Source: Amycolatopsis nigrescens CSC17Ta-90 (GTDB taxonomy: Bacteria > Actinomycetota > Actinomycetes > Mycobacteriales > Pseudonocardiaceae). Taken from it: 64,000 bases of DNA. The notes under the pieces are model-generated. The model saw only the letters and a program-made list of their open reading frames with translations, ran no database searches and was not told where the DNA came from. The stretch spans positions 2,179,746 to 2,243,745 of the forward strand of contig NZ_ARVW01000001.1 in NCBI RefSeq assembly GCF_000384315.1. Reading direction: 5' to 3'. The translations under genes were made by a program, and so were the position numbers. Numbering within the stretch: position 1 is the first letter of the stretch; each line of letters begins with the position of its first letter. Shown here piece after piece: positions 16,223-24,352 of this stretch.

Positions 16223-16714
16223 ATGACAAGCACCGAGCCTGCCTGGGAGCAGCGGATCGCCGACCTGTGGGCGGCCATCGAGCAGTACGACGACGCCGAG
16301 TTCGTCGCGAAGGTGGAGGAACTGACCGCCGAGTTGGCCGCCGACCATCCGGTCGCGCTTTTCGAGCTGGCTTCCGCGCTGGACTCCACCGGCCGTGGTG
16401 CGGACGCGGCACCCCGGTACCGGCAGGCGCTGGCGAGCGGGCTGACCGGCATCCGCCGTCGCCGCGCGACCATCCAGCTGGCCAGCACTCTGCGCAACCT
16501 CGGCCATCCGGAGCAGAGCGTTGAGCTACTTGTCGCCGAGCGCACCACCGGTTCGGACGAGCTCGACGACGCGGTGGACGCCTTTCTCGCGCTGGCGCTC
16601 GCCGACACCGGCCGTCCGGGGGACGCGCTGGCCCTCGCCCTCGGCGCGCTGTCGAAGCATCTGCCTCGGTACAACGCGTCGCTGGCGAGGTACGCCGAGG
16701 CCGTCAAGGACTGA
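16223..16714 (+). CDS. Tetratricopeptide-repeat protein (TPR_5 type)
   Basis: 163-aa all-helical protein made of about three TPR-like units (HPVALFELASALDSTGRGADAAPRYRQAL, RRRRATIQLASTLRNLGHPEQSVELL, DAFLALALADTGRPGDALALAL). This short TPR_5 form is common in actinobacteria, with unknown partners. CATACT lies 6 nt before the ATG and no ribosome site is seen, so it is probably leaderless. Its 3' end overlaps the convergent membrane-protein gene by 11 nt. Confidence 0.82.
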   Translation: MTSTEPAWEQRIADLWAAIEQYDDAEFVAKVEELTAELAADHPVALFELASALDSTGRGADAAPRYRQALASGLTGIRRRRATIQLASTLRNLGHPEQSVELLVAERTTGSDELDDAVDAFLALALADTGRPGDALALALGALSKHLPRYNASLARYAEAVKD

Positions 16715-17816
16715 CGGCCCGCTCGTCGCGGCCGCAGATCAGGCAGGCGCCGCGGGTTCGGAAGTAGTAGGCCAGCGTCGCCGCGCCGAGGCCGACCGCC
16801 CACAGTGGCCAGAAGGTCATCGGGTTCCGCAGCAGTGCGGCCGGGTCGGTCCAGTCGGAAAGCCGGATCACTACCGAAGAGGCCGAGGCCAGTGCGATGG
16901 TGACCAACGTGGCCGCGGTGATCGGGAAGGCGGGCGGCACCCGGTTGCCCGCCAGCCCGAGCACCCACCTCGGCCAGATCTCGCCCCAGCGCCGCACCAG
17001 CCCGACGGTGAGCAGGCCGCCGGCCGCGGCGAAGGTGGCCAGGTAGGCGCCGGCCCAGATCAGGCCGTTCTGGTGCAGTTCGCGGAAGAACTCCGGTGAG
17101 ATGGCCAGCGGGATGTGGAACGCCCATGCCCAGCGGATCACCGCGTAGATGAGCGGCACGAAGGCCGCGGTGTAGGCGGCCCACCGGCCCCAGCGGGCGG
17201 CCGCGGCGGGAGTGGTCCAGTTCGCCGGTGCCAGTCCGGTCCGCCCGCAGTTGCCGCAGGCCTGCCGGCCGCGCCGCTGGTACGCGATCGTGGCGCCCAC
17301 CCAGAACAGCCCGCCTACCAGGCAGATCAGCACGTTGACGGTGGGCCACGGCAGCAGTTTCTGCACCGCTTCGGCGTAGCTGATCGGCGGCCAGCCGAAC
17401 GGGATGCCGACCAGCACCAGCGGCGTGTAGGCGACGGCGACCAGCACCCGCTGGTCCGAAACCAGCACGGTGAGCAGCAGCGCGACCGCCCCGCCGAGTA
17501 CCAGCAACACCGGCCTGGCCGGTCCTCGCGCCGGTGCTCTGGCCAGCGTCAGCGCCACCAGCGCGCCGGCGAAACCGAGCGCGGCGAGCACCGGCGCGGT
17601 GCCGGCCGCGGTCGCGCCGCCGAGCAGCGATTCTTCCCTGGCGTCGGGCACGTCACCTTCGCCGAACGGGAATCCCGGCACGCCGAGCGTCCACAGCAGA
17701 CCCAGCAGGCCGTAGCCGAACGACCAGGTCGCGGCGGCGTACCCGGACCACGACGGCCAGCGTCGGAACAGCCTGCGAAAGATCTTGCCCCGCGGTGCGG
17801 CGGTTTCCGTGGCCAT
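16704..17816 (-). CDS. Multi-pass membrane protein of unknown function
   Basis: 370-aa protein with about nine predicted transmembrane helices, a cytoplasmic-looking N-terminus (KIFRRLFRRWPSW) and two CxxC pairs (CGNCGRTG near 196 and CLICGRDE at the C-terminus) that could bind zinc. The ATG at 17816 has AAGGAG upstream. It diverges from the decayed kinase gene at 17978, with a pair of direct repeats between them (17889-17952), so it may once have been controlled by that two-component system. I do not recognise a family. Confidence 0.75.
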   Translation of the reverse strand: MATETAAPRGKIFRRLFRRWPSWSGYAAATWSFGYGLLGLLWTLGVPGFPFGEGDVPDAREESLLGGATAAGTAPVLAALGFAGALVALTLARAPARGPARPVLLVLGGAVALLLTVLVSDQRVLVAVAYTPLVLVGIPFGWPPISYAEAVQKLLPWPTVNVLICLVGGLFWVGATIAYQRRGRQACGNCGRTGLAPANWTTPAAAARWGRWAAYTAAFVPLIYAVIRWAWAFHIPLAISPEFFRELHQNGLIWAGAYLATFAAAGGLLTVGLVRRWGEIWPRWVLGLAGNRVPPAFPITAATLVTIALASASSVVIRLSDWTDPAALLRNPMTFWPLWAVGLGAATLAYYFRTRGACLICGRDERAVSP

Positions 17817-17888
17817 GACCGAACTCCTTGCGGTGGGAGAAAAAACCGACACCTCAAGGCTGGTCCGGACGGGCGGACGCGGACAGCT

Positions 17889-17952
17889 GCCGATCGGGAC
17901 GTTCCGACCGCCATCGGCCGGGGTGACCATGCCGATCGGCACTCCCGGACCG
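17889..17952. promoter_or_regulatory. Paired direct repeats between divergent membrane-protein and kinase genes
   Basis: GCCGATCGGGACGTTCCGACCG (17889-17910) and GCCGATCGGCACTCCCGGACCG (17931-17952) agree in 17 of 22 positions with a 42-nt offset. The first holds a near-perfect dyad, TCGGGACGTTCCGA. A TAGACT -10 box lies 6 nt before the kinase ATG, so that gene would be leaderless. A likely operator of the decayed LuxR-type regulator at 19025. Confidence 0.45.
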
Positions 17953-17977
17953 GCCTGGCGCTTCCTAGACTCGGAAC

Positions 17978-19028
17978 ATGCGCGGAACTTACTGGTCAAC
18001 GGCGGGGCAGTTGGTCTGTACCGCCGGGCTCGCCGTGTTCGCCGCGCTCAAGCCGGTCGGCATCCCGCTCGCGGTGGGTACCGCGGCGCTGCTCACCGCC
18101 GGGCTGTGGTGGCCGGCCGGGCGCCCCTGGCTGACCGTCGCGGCCGCGGCCTCGTCCGTGCTGGCCACGGTCGCGACGGTCGCGCTGGGTCTGCCGCCGC
18201 TGCCCGCTTGGGGACTGCTCGAGGTGCTGGTGCTGTGCCTGCTGGCGATGCTGGTGGCGCGCTGGTCTCCGGCCAGGCCGGCGGTACTGGCCACGGCGCC
18301 GCGTTCTGGGCGCTCGGCCCGGCCTTCGCGGCGGCCGTCGGGCTGTACTTCCGGTATCAGCAGAACGCGCGCGACCGCGCGGTGGCCGCGGCCCGCCGTG
18401 CCCAGCGCCTCGACCTCGCCCGTGACCTGCACGACTACGTGGCGCACGACCTCAGCGAGATGATCGCGCAGGCGCAGGCCGCGCAACTCGCCGGCGAACC
18501 CGACCCAGCCGTGCTGGTCGCGCTGCGCCGGATCGAAACCGCCGGGTTGAAGGCGATGTCCTCGATGGACCGGACGGTGCACATGCTGCACGAGGACTCA
18601 CCTGATACCGAGGACGAGCCGAAGACGCGGCCGGGATCGAAGATCTCGGCGAGCTCACCGGCCGGTTCGCCGCGACCAGCTCGGCCGAGGTCCGGCTGGT
18701 GGTGGAGCCCGGCCTCGCCGAGCGCATCCCGCGCGAGCTGGCGCCGACCGTGCACCGGATCGTGGTGGAGGCGCTGACGAACATCCGGCGGCACGCGTCC
18801 GCCGCCGCACGGGTGGAGGTGCTCGTGCGCAGCGGCGGGAACGAGGTGGAGGTGTCGATCATCAACGATCTGAGCGATCTGGCGGCCGTGGAGCCGGCCA
18901 GGCTCGGCGGCCTCGGCCTGCCGGGGCTGACCGAGCGGGTGGAGGCACTGGCCGGCACGCTGCGGGCGGGGCCGCACGGCGACGGCTGGCGCGTGCTGGC
19001 CACGCTGCCGTTGCCGGAGCCGATGTGA
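17978..19028 (+). pseudogene. Sensor histidine kinase, broken by two frameshifts
   Basis: A NarL-system kinase in three frames. Frame 1 (from ATG 17978) encodes four to five membrane helices. After a one-base loss near 18295 the second frame encodes GAAFWALGPAFAAAVGLYFRY and the HisKA_3 box DLARDLHDYVAHDLSEM. After another one-base loss near 18629 the third frame encodes the ATPase domain (VHRIVVEALTNIRRHASA, GGLGLPGLTERVEAL) and ends at 19028. Restoring one base at each place rejoins a full kinase of about 350 aa. The next gene is broken too, so real decay is likelier than sequencing error. Confidence 0.85.
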
Positions 19029-19732
19029 CCGGCACCAGGATCCTGCTCGCGGACGATCAGGAGGGCATCCGCAGCGCGTTCGGCGATGGTGCTGGACGCA
19101 CAGCCGGACATGCGGGTGGTGGCCGAGGCCGCGGACGGCGCCGCCGCGCTGGAGCTGGCCAGGACGGTGCGCCCGGACGTGGTGCTCGCGGACGTCCGGA
19201 TGCCGAAGATGGACGGCCTGGAGCTCACCCGGCGGCTGGCCGGTCCTGGGGTCGCCGATCCGGTCCGACCTGGACCAGTACGTGCACGACGCGCTTCGCG
19301 GCGGGGCCTGCGGCTTCCTGCTCAAGCGGTCCGGGCCTGCTTTGCTGGTGGAGGCGGTCCGCGCGGCGATGGCAGGCGACACTGTGTCATCGCCTCATGC
19401 GCCGGCGGGCTGAACCGCGCTCAGTGCCTGGTCATCCAGGTTGCGGTGCCGGTCGCGCGCTGATCAGCCCGCAGATCACCGTGCGGCTGCTGCGCCATCT
19501 CACCGATCCCGCGCCGGCCGAGCGCGAACCGGCGGAACCGCTCACCGGCCGGGAGCGCGAGGTCGCCGCGCTGGTCGCCCGCGGCTACGGCAACGCCGAC
19601 ATCGCGGCCGAGCTGTTCATCAGCGCCGGTACGGCCAAGAACCACGTCGCGAGCATCCAGCGGAAGTTAGCTGTGCGTAACCGGGTTGGCATCGCCGGCT
19701 GGGCCTGGTCCGCGGGTTTGCTGCGCGACTGA
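19025..19732 (+). pseudogene. LuxR-family response regulator, multiply disrupted
   Basis: Receiver and LuxR domains are recognisable but scattered over three frames. The start ILLADDQEGIRSAF is followed by an extra G near 19081. The next stretch, MVLDAQPDMRVVAEAADG to DVRMPKMDGLELTRRL, runs to about 19260, where about 20 nt (the LVLTTF strand) are missing. Then DLDQYVHDALRGGACGFLLKRS continues in a third frame to GDTV, where about 70 nt of unrelated sequence with a stop (19411) intervene. The end, ISPQITVRLLRHL to LTGREREVAALVARGYGNADIAAELF, is intact. It is the partner of the broken kinase, whose stop it overlaps. Confidence 0.88.
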
Positions 19733-19924
19733 CGGAAAACCCGAAGTCAGCCAGCCTGCCCGTGCCCGCGACTGTCCATAAAGGATGATCACGCAAGTTA
19801 ACCGTGAGCGACCAAACAGAGACTTTTTGTGGACATGGCGGGACCTCTCTGATTACATGTTCGGCGTCGCCGGGCCGCGGATGACCAACGGGACCCGTAC
19901 GTTTCGAGAGACCTAAGGGAGACA

Positions 19925-21193
19925 ATGGCGACACGGGCTCGTGAACTGCTGAATCGCTCAAGGGTGCTCCTCGACCGCTCCCGCGAAGCGGCCGCGCAAA
20001 TGCTTGCCACCCCAAGGCAAACAGGGCAAACACCGCCGGCACCACCCCGGATCATCGAAGCTCCCCGGCCGCGGCCGTCGAGCGGCAACGCCGAAGAAGC
20101 CCTCGGGGGCATCTGCGCCAGCGTCGCACTGCGCGACCTCAACCTGGTGGACGCGCTGCTCGCGCAACTCGAAGACATGGAAGAGAAGGAAGAGGACCAG
20201 GATCGCCTCGGCGAGCTGTACCGCCTCGACCACCTCGCCACCCGGCTGCGGCGCAACGCGGAGAACCTGCGCGTGCTGGCCGGCCGGGACGCGAGCGATT
20301 CGGTCTCCGAGACCGCGTCCGTGGTCGACGTGGTCCGCGCGGCGATGTCCTCCATCGACCACTACTCCCGGATCACCATCGGCCGGGTGGTCTCCCTCGG
20401 CGTGGTCGGTTTCGCCGCCGAGGACCTGAGCCGGCTGCTCGCCGAACTGCTGGACAACGCGGCCAACCAGTCGCCGCCGGACTCCGCCGTCCGGGTGAGC
20501 GCGCACCTCACCGAAGAGGGCAGCGTGCTGCTCCGGATCGAGGACGAGGGAATCGGCCTGCCGGACGGCAGGCTGCAGGTCATCAACGAACGGCTCGCCG
20601 CGGATCCGGTGCTGGACAACGACTCCGTGCAGCACATGGGCCTGGCCGTGGTGCGCCGGCTCGCCGACCGGCACGGCATGCGCGCCAAGCTCGACCGCCG
20701 CAGCCCGCACGGCACCACCGCCACCGTGCTGCTGCCGGGCAGCCTGGTCTGCGAACTGCCGGAGGCGACCTGGTCCGGCTCGCAGACCGTGGTGCTGCCC
20801 CAGGCCGGCGCGCCGCGCAAGGCGACCCCCGCCCCGAAACCCGCCGCCGCCATCCCGCGCCGGTCCGGCACCACGACCAGCTCCGGGCTACCAAGGCGGG
20901 CCGGCGGCACGCACGCCCCCGCACCGCCCCGGCCGCGACCGACCACGGCCCCGTCGCCCGCGGCGAACCCAGCGAGCACGGGGACGACGCCGAACGGGCT
21001 GCCGAGGCGGGTTTCCCGCAGCATCAAGAACGCGGACACCAGCCCACCGTCACAACCGTCCGTCTTCGACGAGAAGGCCGGGCACGAGCAGTTGATCGCC
21101 GATCTCGGCGCGTTCTCCGACGGTGAGCGGGAAGCGCGTGCGCAGCAGGGTGACGGCGGCAGCGAGAAACCAGCCGAGGGAAACCAGCAGTGA
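19925..21193 (+). CDS. Conservon histidine-kinase-like ATPase (CvnA-like, soluble short form)
   Basis: 422-aa protein. A short helical N-terminus leads to a DHp-like region without an obvious phospho-His motif (about 60-125), an HATPase domain (about 165-285: LLAELLDNAANQSPP, EDEGIGLPDG, GLAVVRRLADRHGM) and a Pro/Ala/Thr-rich tail (about 300-422) that looks disordered. Unlike typical CvnA it has no membrane helix or extracellular sensor, so it would act in the cytosol. AAGGGAG precedes the ATG. Its stop overlaps the next start (GTGA). It heads the four-gene conservon that resembles a eukaryotic G-protein module. Confidence 0.85.
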   Translation: MATRARELLNRSRVLLDRSREAAAQMLATPRQTGQTPPAPPRIIEAPRPRPSSGNAEEALGGICASVALRDLNLVDALLAQLEDMEEKEEDQDRLGELYRLDHLATRLRRNAENLRVLAGRDASDSVSETASVVDVVRAAMSSIDHYSRITIGRVVSLGVVGFAAEDLSRLLAELLDNAANQSPPDSAVRVSAHLTEEGSVLLRIEDEGIGLPDGRLQVINERLAADPVLDNDSVQHMGLAVVRRLADRHGMRAKLDRRSPHGTTATVLLPGSLVCELPEATWSGSQTVVLPQAGAPRKATPAPKPAAAIPRRSGTTTSSGLPRRAGGTHAPAPPRPRPTTAPSPAANPASTGTTPNGLPRRVSRSIKNADTSPPSQPSVFDEKAGHEQLIADLGAFSDGEREARAQQGDGGSEKPAEGNQQ

Positions 21194-21651
21194 CCACCGA
21201 CAGCCCCAGCAAGAGCGACTTCACCTGGCTGCTCAACGACTTCGTGCAGAAGGTGCACGGTGTCACGCACGCCTTGATCATGTCCTCGGACGGCTTCCCG
21301 CTGACCGCTTCGGAGGCGGTCGGCGTGGACGACGCGGAGCAGCTCGCGGCCATCTCCAGCGGGCTGCTCAGCCTCGCCGGCAACAGCGCGGCCCTGTTCG
21401 GGAAGGGGTCCTGCGAGCAGATCATCATCCGGCTCACGCACGGGTACTTCCTGTTCATGGGCATCGGCACCGGCGCCGGCCTTGCCGTGCTGACCGGGCC
21501 GGAATGCGACATGAAGGTGGTCGCCTACGAGATGACCCAGTTCGTGGCGAACGCCGGCCACGTGCTGACCTCCGACGCACGTGCCGACCTGCGGCAGGTG
21601 CTCACCGCCCGCCGGCCGGGACCAGGAGGTGCTGACCCTGTCCAGCGATGA
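21190..21651 (+). CDS. Roadblock/LC7-domain protein (CvnB-like)
   Basis: 153-aa (start GTG) Roadblock/LC7 protein. The core (about 8-125) begins FTWLLNDFVQKVHGVTHALIMSSDGFPLTASEAV. In conservons and in Mgl systems this fold binds the small GTPase and regulates its nucleotide state. It is translationally coupled to the ATPase gene (GTGA) and overlaps the DUF742 gene downstream. Confidence 0.92.
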   Translation: MTTDSPSKSDFTWLLNDFVQKVHGVTHALIMSSDGFPLTASEAVGVDDAEQLAAISSGLLSLAGNSAALFGKGSCEQIIIRLTHGYFLFMGIGTGAGLAVLTGPECDMKVVAYEMTQFVANAGHVLTSDARADLRQVLTARRPGPGGADPVQR

Positions 21652-22027
21652 GGCCCCAGTCGCCCCGGCGAAGCCCGCGAAGAAGATGCGGAGCAGACGA
21701 GTCCGGCCGTACGCCCTGACCGGCGGCCGCACCAGAACCCGGCACCACCTGCTGGTGGAGACGCTGATCTCGGTCCCCCAGTACGACCCTTCGCTCAGCG
21801 ACGCGCTGATGCCGGAGTCACGCGCGCTCTACGAACGCGCGCGCGTGCAGATCTCCATCGCCGAGCTTTCGGTGGCGCTCGCGCTGCCGCTCGGCGTCAT
21901 CCGCGTCCTGGTCAGCGATCTGGCGTCGCAGGGCGCGATCTTCATCCACCCCACCGCCTACGCGTACCAGAACGACCACCACGTGCTCGAGAGGATCCTC
22001 GATGGACTCAAGCAGCTACCCGTCTGA
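21629..22027 (+). CDS. DUF742 protein (CvnC-like)
   Basis: Conservon component of about 132 aa with the DUF742 core (VRPYALTGGRTRTRHHLLVETLISV ... IAELSVALALPLGVIRVLVSDLASQGAI ... LERILDGLKQL), a winged-helix-like fold that is thought to be an adaptor. The start is uncertain. GTG 21629 overlaps the Roadblock gene by 23 nt with GGAG directly before it; ATG 21686 is an alternative. Its last 26 nt overlap the GTPase gene. Confidence 0.85.
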   Translation: MLTLSSDEAPVAPAKPAKKMRSRRVRPYALTGGRTRTRHHLLVETLISVPQYDPSLSDALMPESRALYERARVQISIAELSVALALPLGVIRVLVSDLASQGAIFIHPTAYAYQNDHHVLERILDGLKQLPV

Positions 22028-22598
22028 AACGGGTTTGCTGACCATCTCCGCGAAGATCGTCATCGCCGGTGGGTTCGGGGTCGGCAAGACCACCATGGTC
22101 GGCTCGGTGTCCGAAGTACCGCCGCTGAACAACGAAGCGTGGATGACTGAAGCCAGCGAGGGCGTCGACGACCTGCCCCCGAACGGCAAGAAGTCGACCA
22201 CCACCGTGGCGATGGACTTCGGCCGGATCTCCCTGCATTCGGACCTGCTGCTGTACCTGTTCGGCACGCCGGGCCAGCCGCGGTTCTGGTTCCTCTGGGA
22301 CGACCTCTCGCGCGGTGCGCTCGGCGCGATCGTGCTGGTGGACACCCGCCGGATCGACGAGTCGTTCGCGGCCATCAACTACTTCGAGAACGACTCCGAC
22401 CTGCCGTTCATCGTCGCGGTCAACCTGTTCGACGGAGAGCTCCGGCACGAGCTGGACGAGGTGCGCGACGCGCTCGCGCTGAGCCCGGACACACCGCTGA
22501 TCGCCTGCGACGCCCGCGACCGCGCCTCTTCGGTGGAGGCGCTGCGCGAGCTCGTCACGCACACTCTCGCGCTGGCGAAGGTTTCCACCCCCGGCTGA
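22002..22598 (+). CDS. Conservon small GTPase-like protein (CvnD-like)
   Basis: 198-aa P-loop GTP/ATP-binding protein. The G1 loop is GGFGVGKTT (23-31), the G3 region is LFGTPGQPRF, and NLFD stands where NKxD is expected, all as in CvnD/MglA-like GTPases. With the Roadblock, DUF742 and ATPase partners it would form a membrane-proximal or cytosolic signalling switch. It overlaps the end of the DUF742 gene. The flavoprotein gene follows after 30 nt. Confidence 0.93.
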   Translation: MDSSSYPSETGLLTISAKIVIAGGFGVGKTTMVGSVSEVPPLNNEAWMTEASEGVDDLPPNGKKSTTTVAMDFGRISLHSDLLLYLFGTPGQPRFWFLWDDLSRGALGAIVLVDTRRIDESFAAINYFENDSDLPFIVAVNLFDGELRHELDEVRDALALSPDTPLIACDARDRASSVEALRELVTHTLALAKVSTPG

Positions 22599-22628
22599 GA
22601 CCGTTTCTCCTTGGAGGGGATAGCGAAT

Positions 22629-23855
22629 ATGCGCAAGGTTCTGATCGTCGGCGCCGGGCAGTCCGGCTTGCAGCTCGCGTTGAGCCTGCTGGACCACGAT
22701 TACGACGTCACGGTGATGTCCGCGCGCACCCCGGACGAGATCCGCGCCGGCAAGGTGATGTCCACCCAGTGCATGTTCAACACGGCGCTGCAGCACGAAC
22801 GGGACCACGAGCTGAACCTGTGGGAGGCCGAGACCGTCCGGGTGGAGGGCCTCGGGTTGTCCGTCGCCGCGCCGGACGGCAGCAGGGCGCTGGACTGGGT
22901 GGCCAAGCTGGACGCCTACGCGCAGTCGGTGGACCAGCGGGTGAAGATGGCGGGCTGGCTGGAGCTGTTCGAGGAACGCGGCGGCAAGCTGGTCATCCAC
23001 GGGGTGACCACCGCCGACCTGAACTCGCTGGCCACGCTGTACGACCTGGTCGTGGTGGCCGCCGGCAAGGGCGAACTGGTGCAGTTGTTCGACCGCGACC
23101 CGGAGCTTTCCCCGTACACCAAGCCGCAGCGCGCGCTTTCGGTCGCCTATGTGCACGGGCTGGCGCCGCGGCCGGAGCATCCGGACTACTCGGCGGTGCG
23201 GTTCAACATCATCCCTGGCGTCGGCGAGCTGTTCATCATTCCGGGCTACACGCTCACCGGTAACTGCGAGATCCTGTTCTTCGAGGGCATTCCCGGCGGT
23301 CCGCTGGACTGCTTCTCGGACCGGCCGTCCGCGCAGGATCATCTGGACCGGATGCTGGGGCTGATCAAGCAGTACCTGCCATGGGAGTACGCGCGCTGCG
23401 GTGAGGTGGAGCTGACCGACGACCGGGCCACCCTGGCCGGCGGTTACACCCCGGTGGTGCGCCGCCCGGCCGGCGAGCTGCCCTCCGGCGGCAACGTGCT
23501 CGGCATGGCCGATGTGGTGGTGGCGAACGACCCGATCACCGGGCAGGGCTCGAACAACGCCAGCAAGTGCGCCGCGTCCTACCTGGAGTCCATTCTGGCC
23601 CGCGGTGACCAGCCGTTCGACCGTGCCTGGATGCAGGCGGCCTTCGACGACTACTGGACCTACGCGCAGCACGTGACGACCTGGACCAACGCGATGCTCC
23701 AGCCGCCGCCCCCGCACGTCCTGGAGATCCTCGGCGCGGCCGGCCAGAAGCCCGCTGTCGCGCGGCGTTTCGCCAACGGCTTCGAAGACCCTTCGGACTT
23801 CCAGCACTGGTTCCTCGATCCGGAAAAGGCGGCGACTTACCTGGCCACCGTCTGA
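22629..23855 (+). CDS. Styrene/indole monooxygenase-like flavoprotein
   Basis: 408-aa FAD-binding protein of the StyA type, a two-component epoxidase that takes reduced FAD from a separate reductase. The N-terminal Rossmann motif is VLIVGAGQSGLQLAL (GxGxxG 8-13), and the C-terminal region has the GQGSNNASK motif. The ATG at 22629 has GGAGGGG upstream. No StyB-like flavin reductase is nearby. It follows the conservon GTPase by 30 nt and is probably co-transcribed, so the oxygenase may be an output or client of the signalling module. The substrate is unknown. Confidence 0.87.
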   Translation: MRKVLIVGAGQSGLQLALSLLDHDYDVTVMSARTPDEIRAGKVMSTQCMFNTALQHERDHELNLWEAETVRVEGLGLSVAAPDGSRALDWVAKLDAYAQSVDQRVKMAGWLELFEERGGKLVIHGVTTADLNSLATLYDLVVVAAGKGELVQLFDRDPELSPYTKPQRALSVAYVHGLAPRPEHPDYSAVRFNIIPGVGELFIIPGYTLTGNCEILFFEGIPGGPLDCFSDRPSAQDHLDRMLGLIKQYLPWEYARCGEVELTDDRATLAGGYTPVVRRPAGELPSGGNVLGMADVVVANDPITGQGSNNASKCAASYLESILARGDQPFDRAWMQAAFDDYWTYAQHVTTWTNAMLQPPPPHVLEILGAAGQKPAVARRFANGFEDPSDFQHWFLDPEKAATYLATV

Positions 23856-23857
23856 CG

Positions 23858-23912
23858 TCGTGAGTGAAAAGTGTTGCCCCGGCAACACTTTTCACTCACG
23901 ACCGCTGACCTG
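23858..23912. repeat. Dispersed palindromic repeat, copy B
   Basis: Identical over 55 nt to 10531-10585, including the non-palindromic tail. It again lies between convergent genes. Here the tail forms the last codons (GQRS) and the stop of the minus-strand gene at 23896-24246. Confidence 0.88.
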
Positions 23913-24246
23913 GGGTTTCGGGGTCGATCCAGGCCAGTAGCAGGTCGTTCTCGTGGCCGTACCTGGCGACGATCGTTTCCGCCGTGCTCCCCTGGCAGTA
24001 GACGGTCTTGCTGTGCGGTGTCGGAGGTAGGTAGGCGAGCGCCTCGTCGCGCCATTGCAGACCCCAGCCGACGATCTCCAGATCCCAGACGTCGCCGTCC
24101 TGGTCGCGGTGCACGCCGATCAACGAGAACCGGCGTGGCGCGTGCTCGGAATGCAGCAGCCGGATAGCCAGCTTCATATCCGCTTCAGTGAACGAAAGCC
24201 CTTCGCACGCCGTACGCCATAGCTTCGCTTCATTGCCTCTCTCCAT
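23896..24246 (-). CDS. Hypothetical protein
   Basis: 116-aa soluble protein (LWRTACEGLSFTEADMKLAIRLLHSE ... LEIVGWGLQWRDEALAYLPP) with no signal peptide or membrane segment and no family that I recognise. It diverges from the XRE regulator gene 107 nt away. Its final four codons and stop come from the dispersed repeat at 23858-23912, so the reading frame was either extended or truncated by that element. Confidence 0.6.
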   Translation of the reverse strand: MERGNEAKLWRTACEGLSFTEADMKLAIRLLHSEHAPRRFSLIGVHRDQDGDVWDLEIVGWGLQWRDEALAYLPPTPHSKTVYCQGSTAETIVARYGHENDLLLAWIDPETPGQRS

Positions 24247-24352
24247 TTTGCGCCCCTCGCAATTTCCGCGGTGTATTCCTCATTTGCCAATTGAGGCGGT
24301 AGAGAGTACACAGATAATCACTCAGCGCAAGGACGCTATCAAGGAGCAGGGG

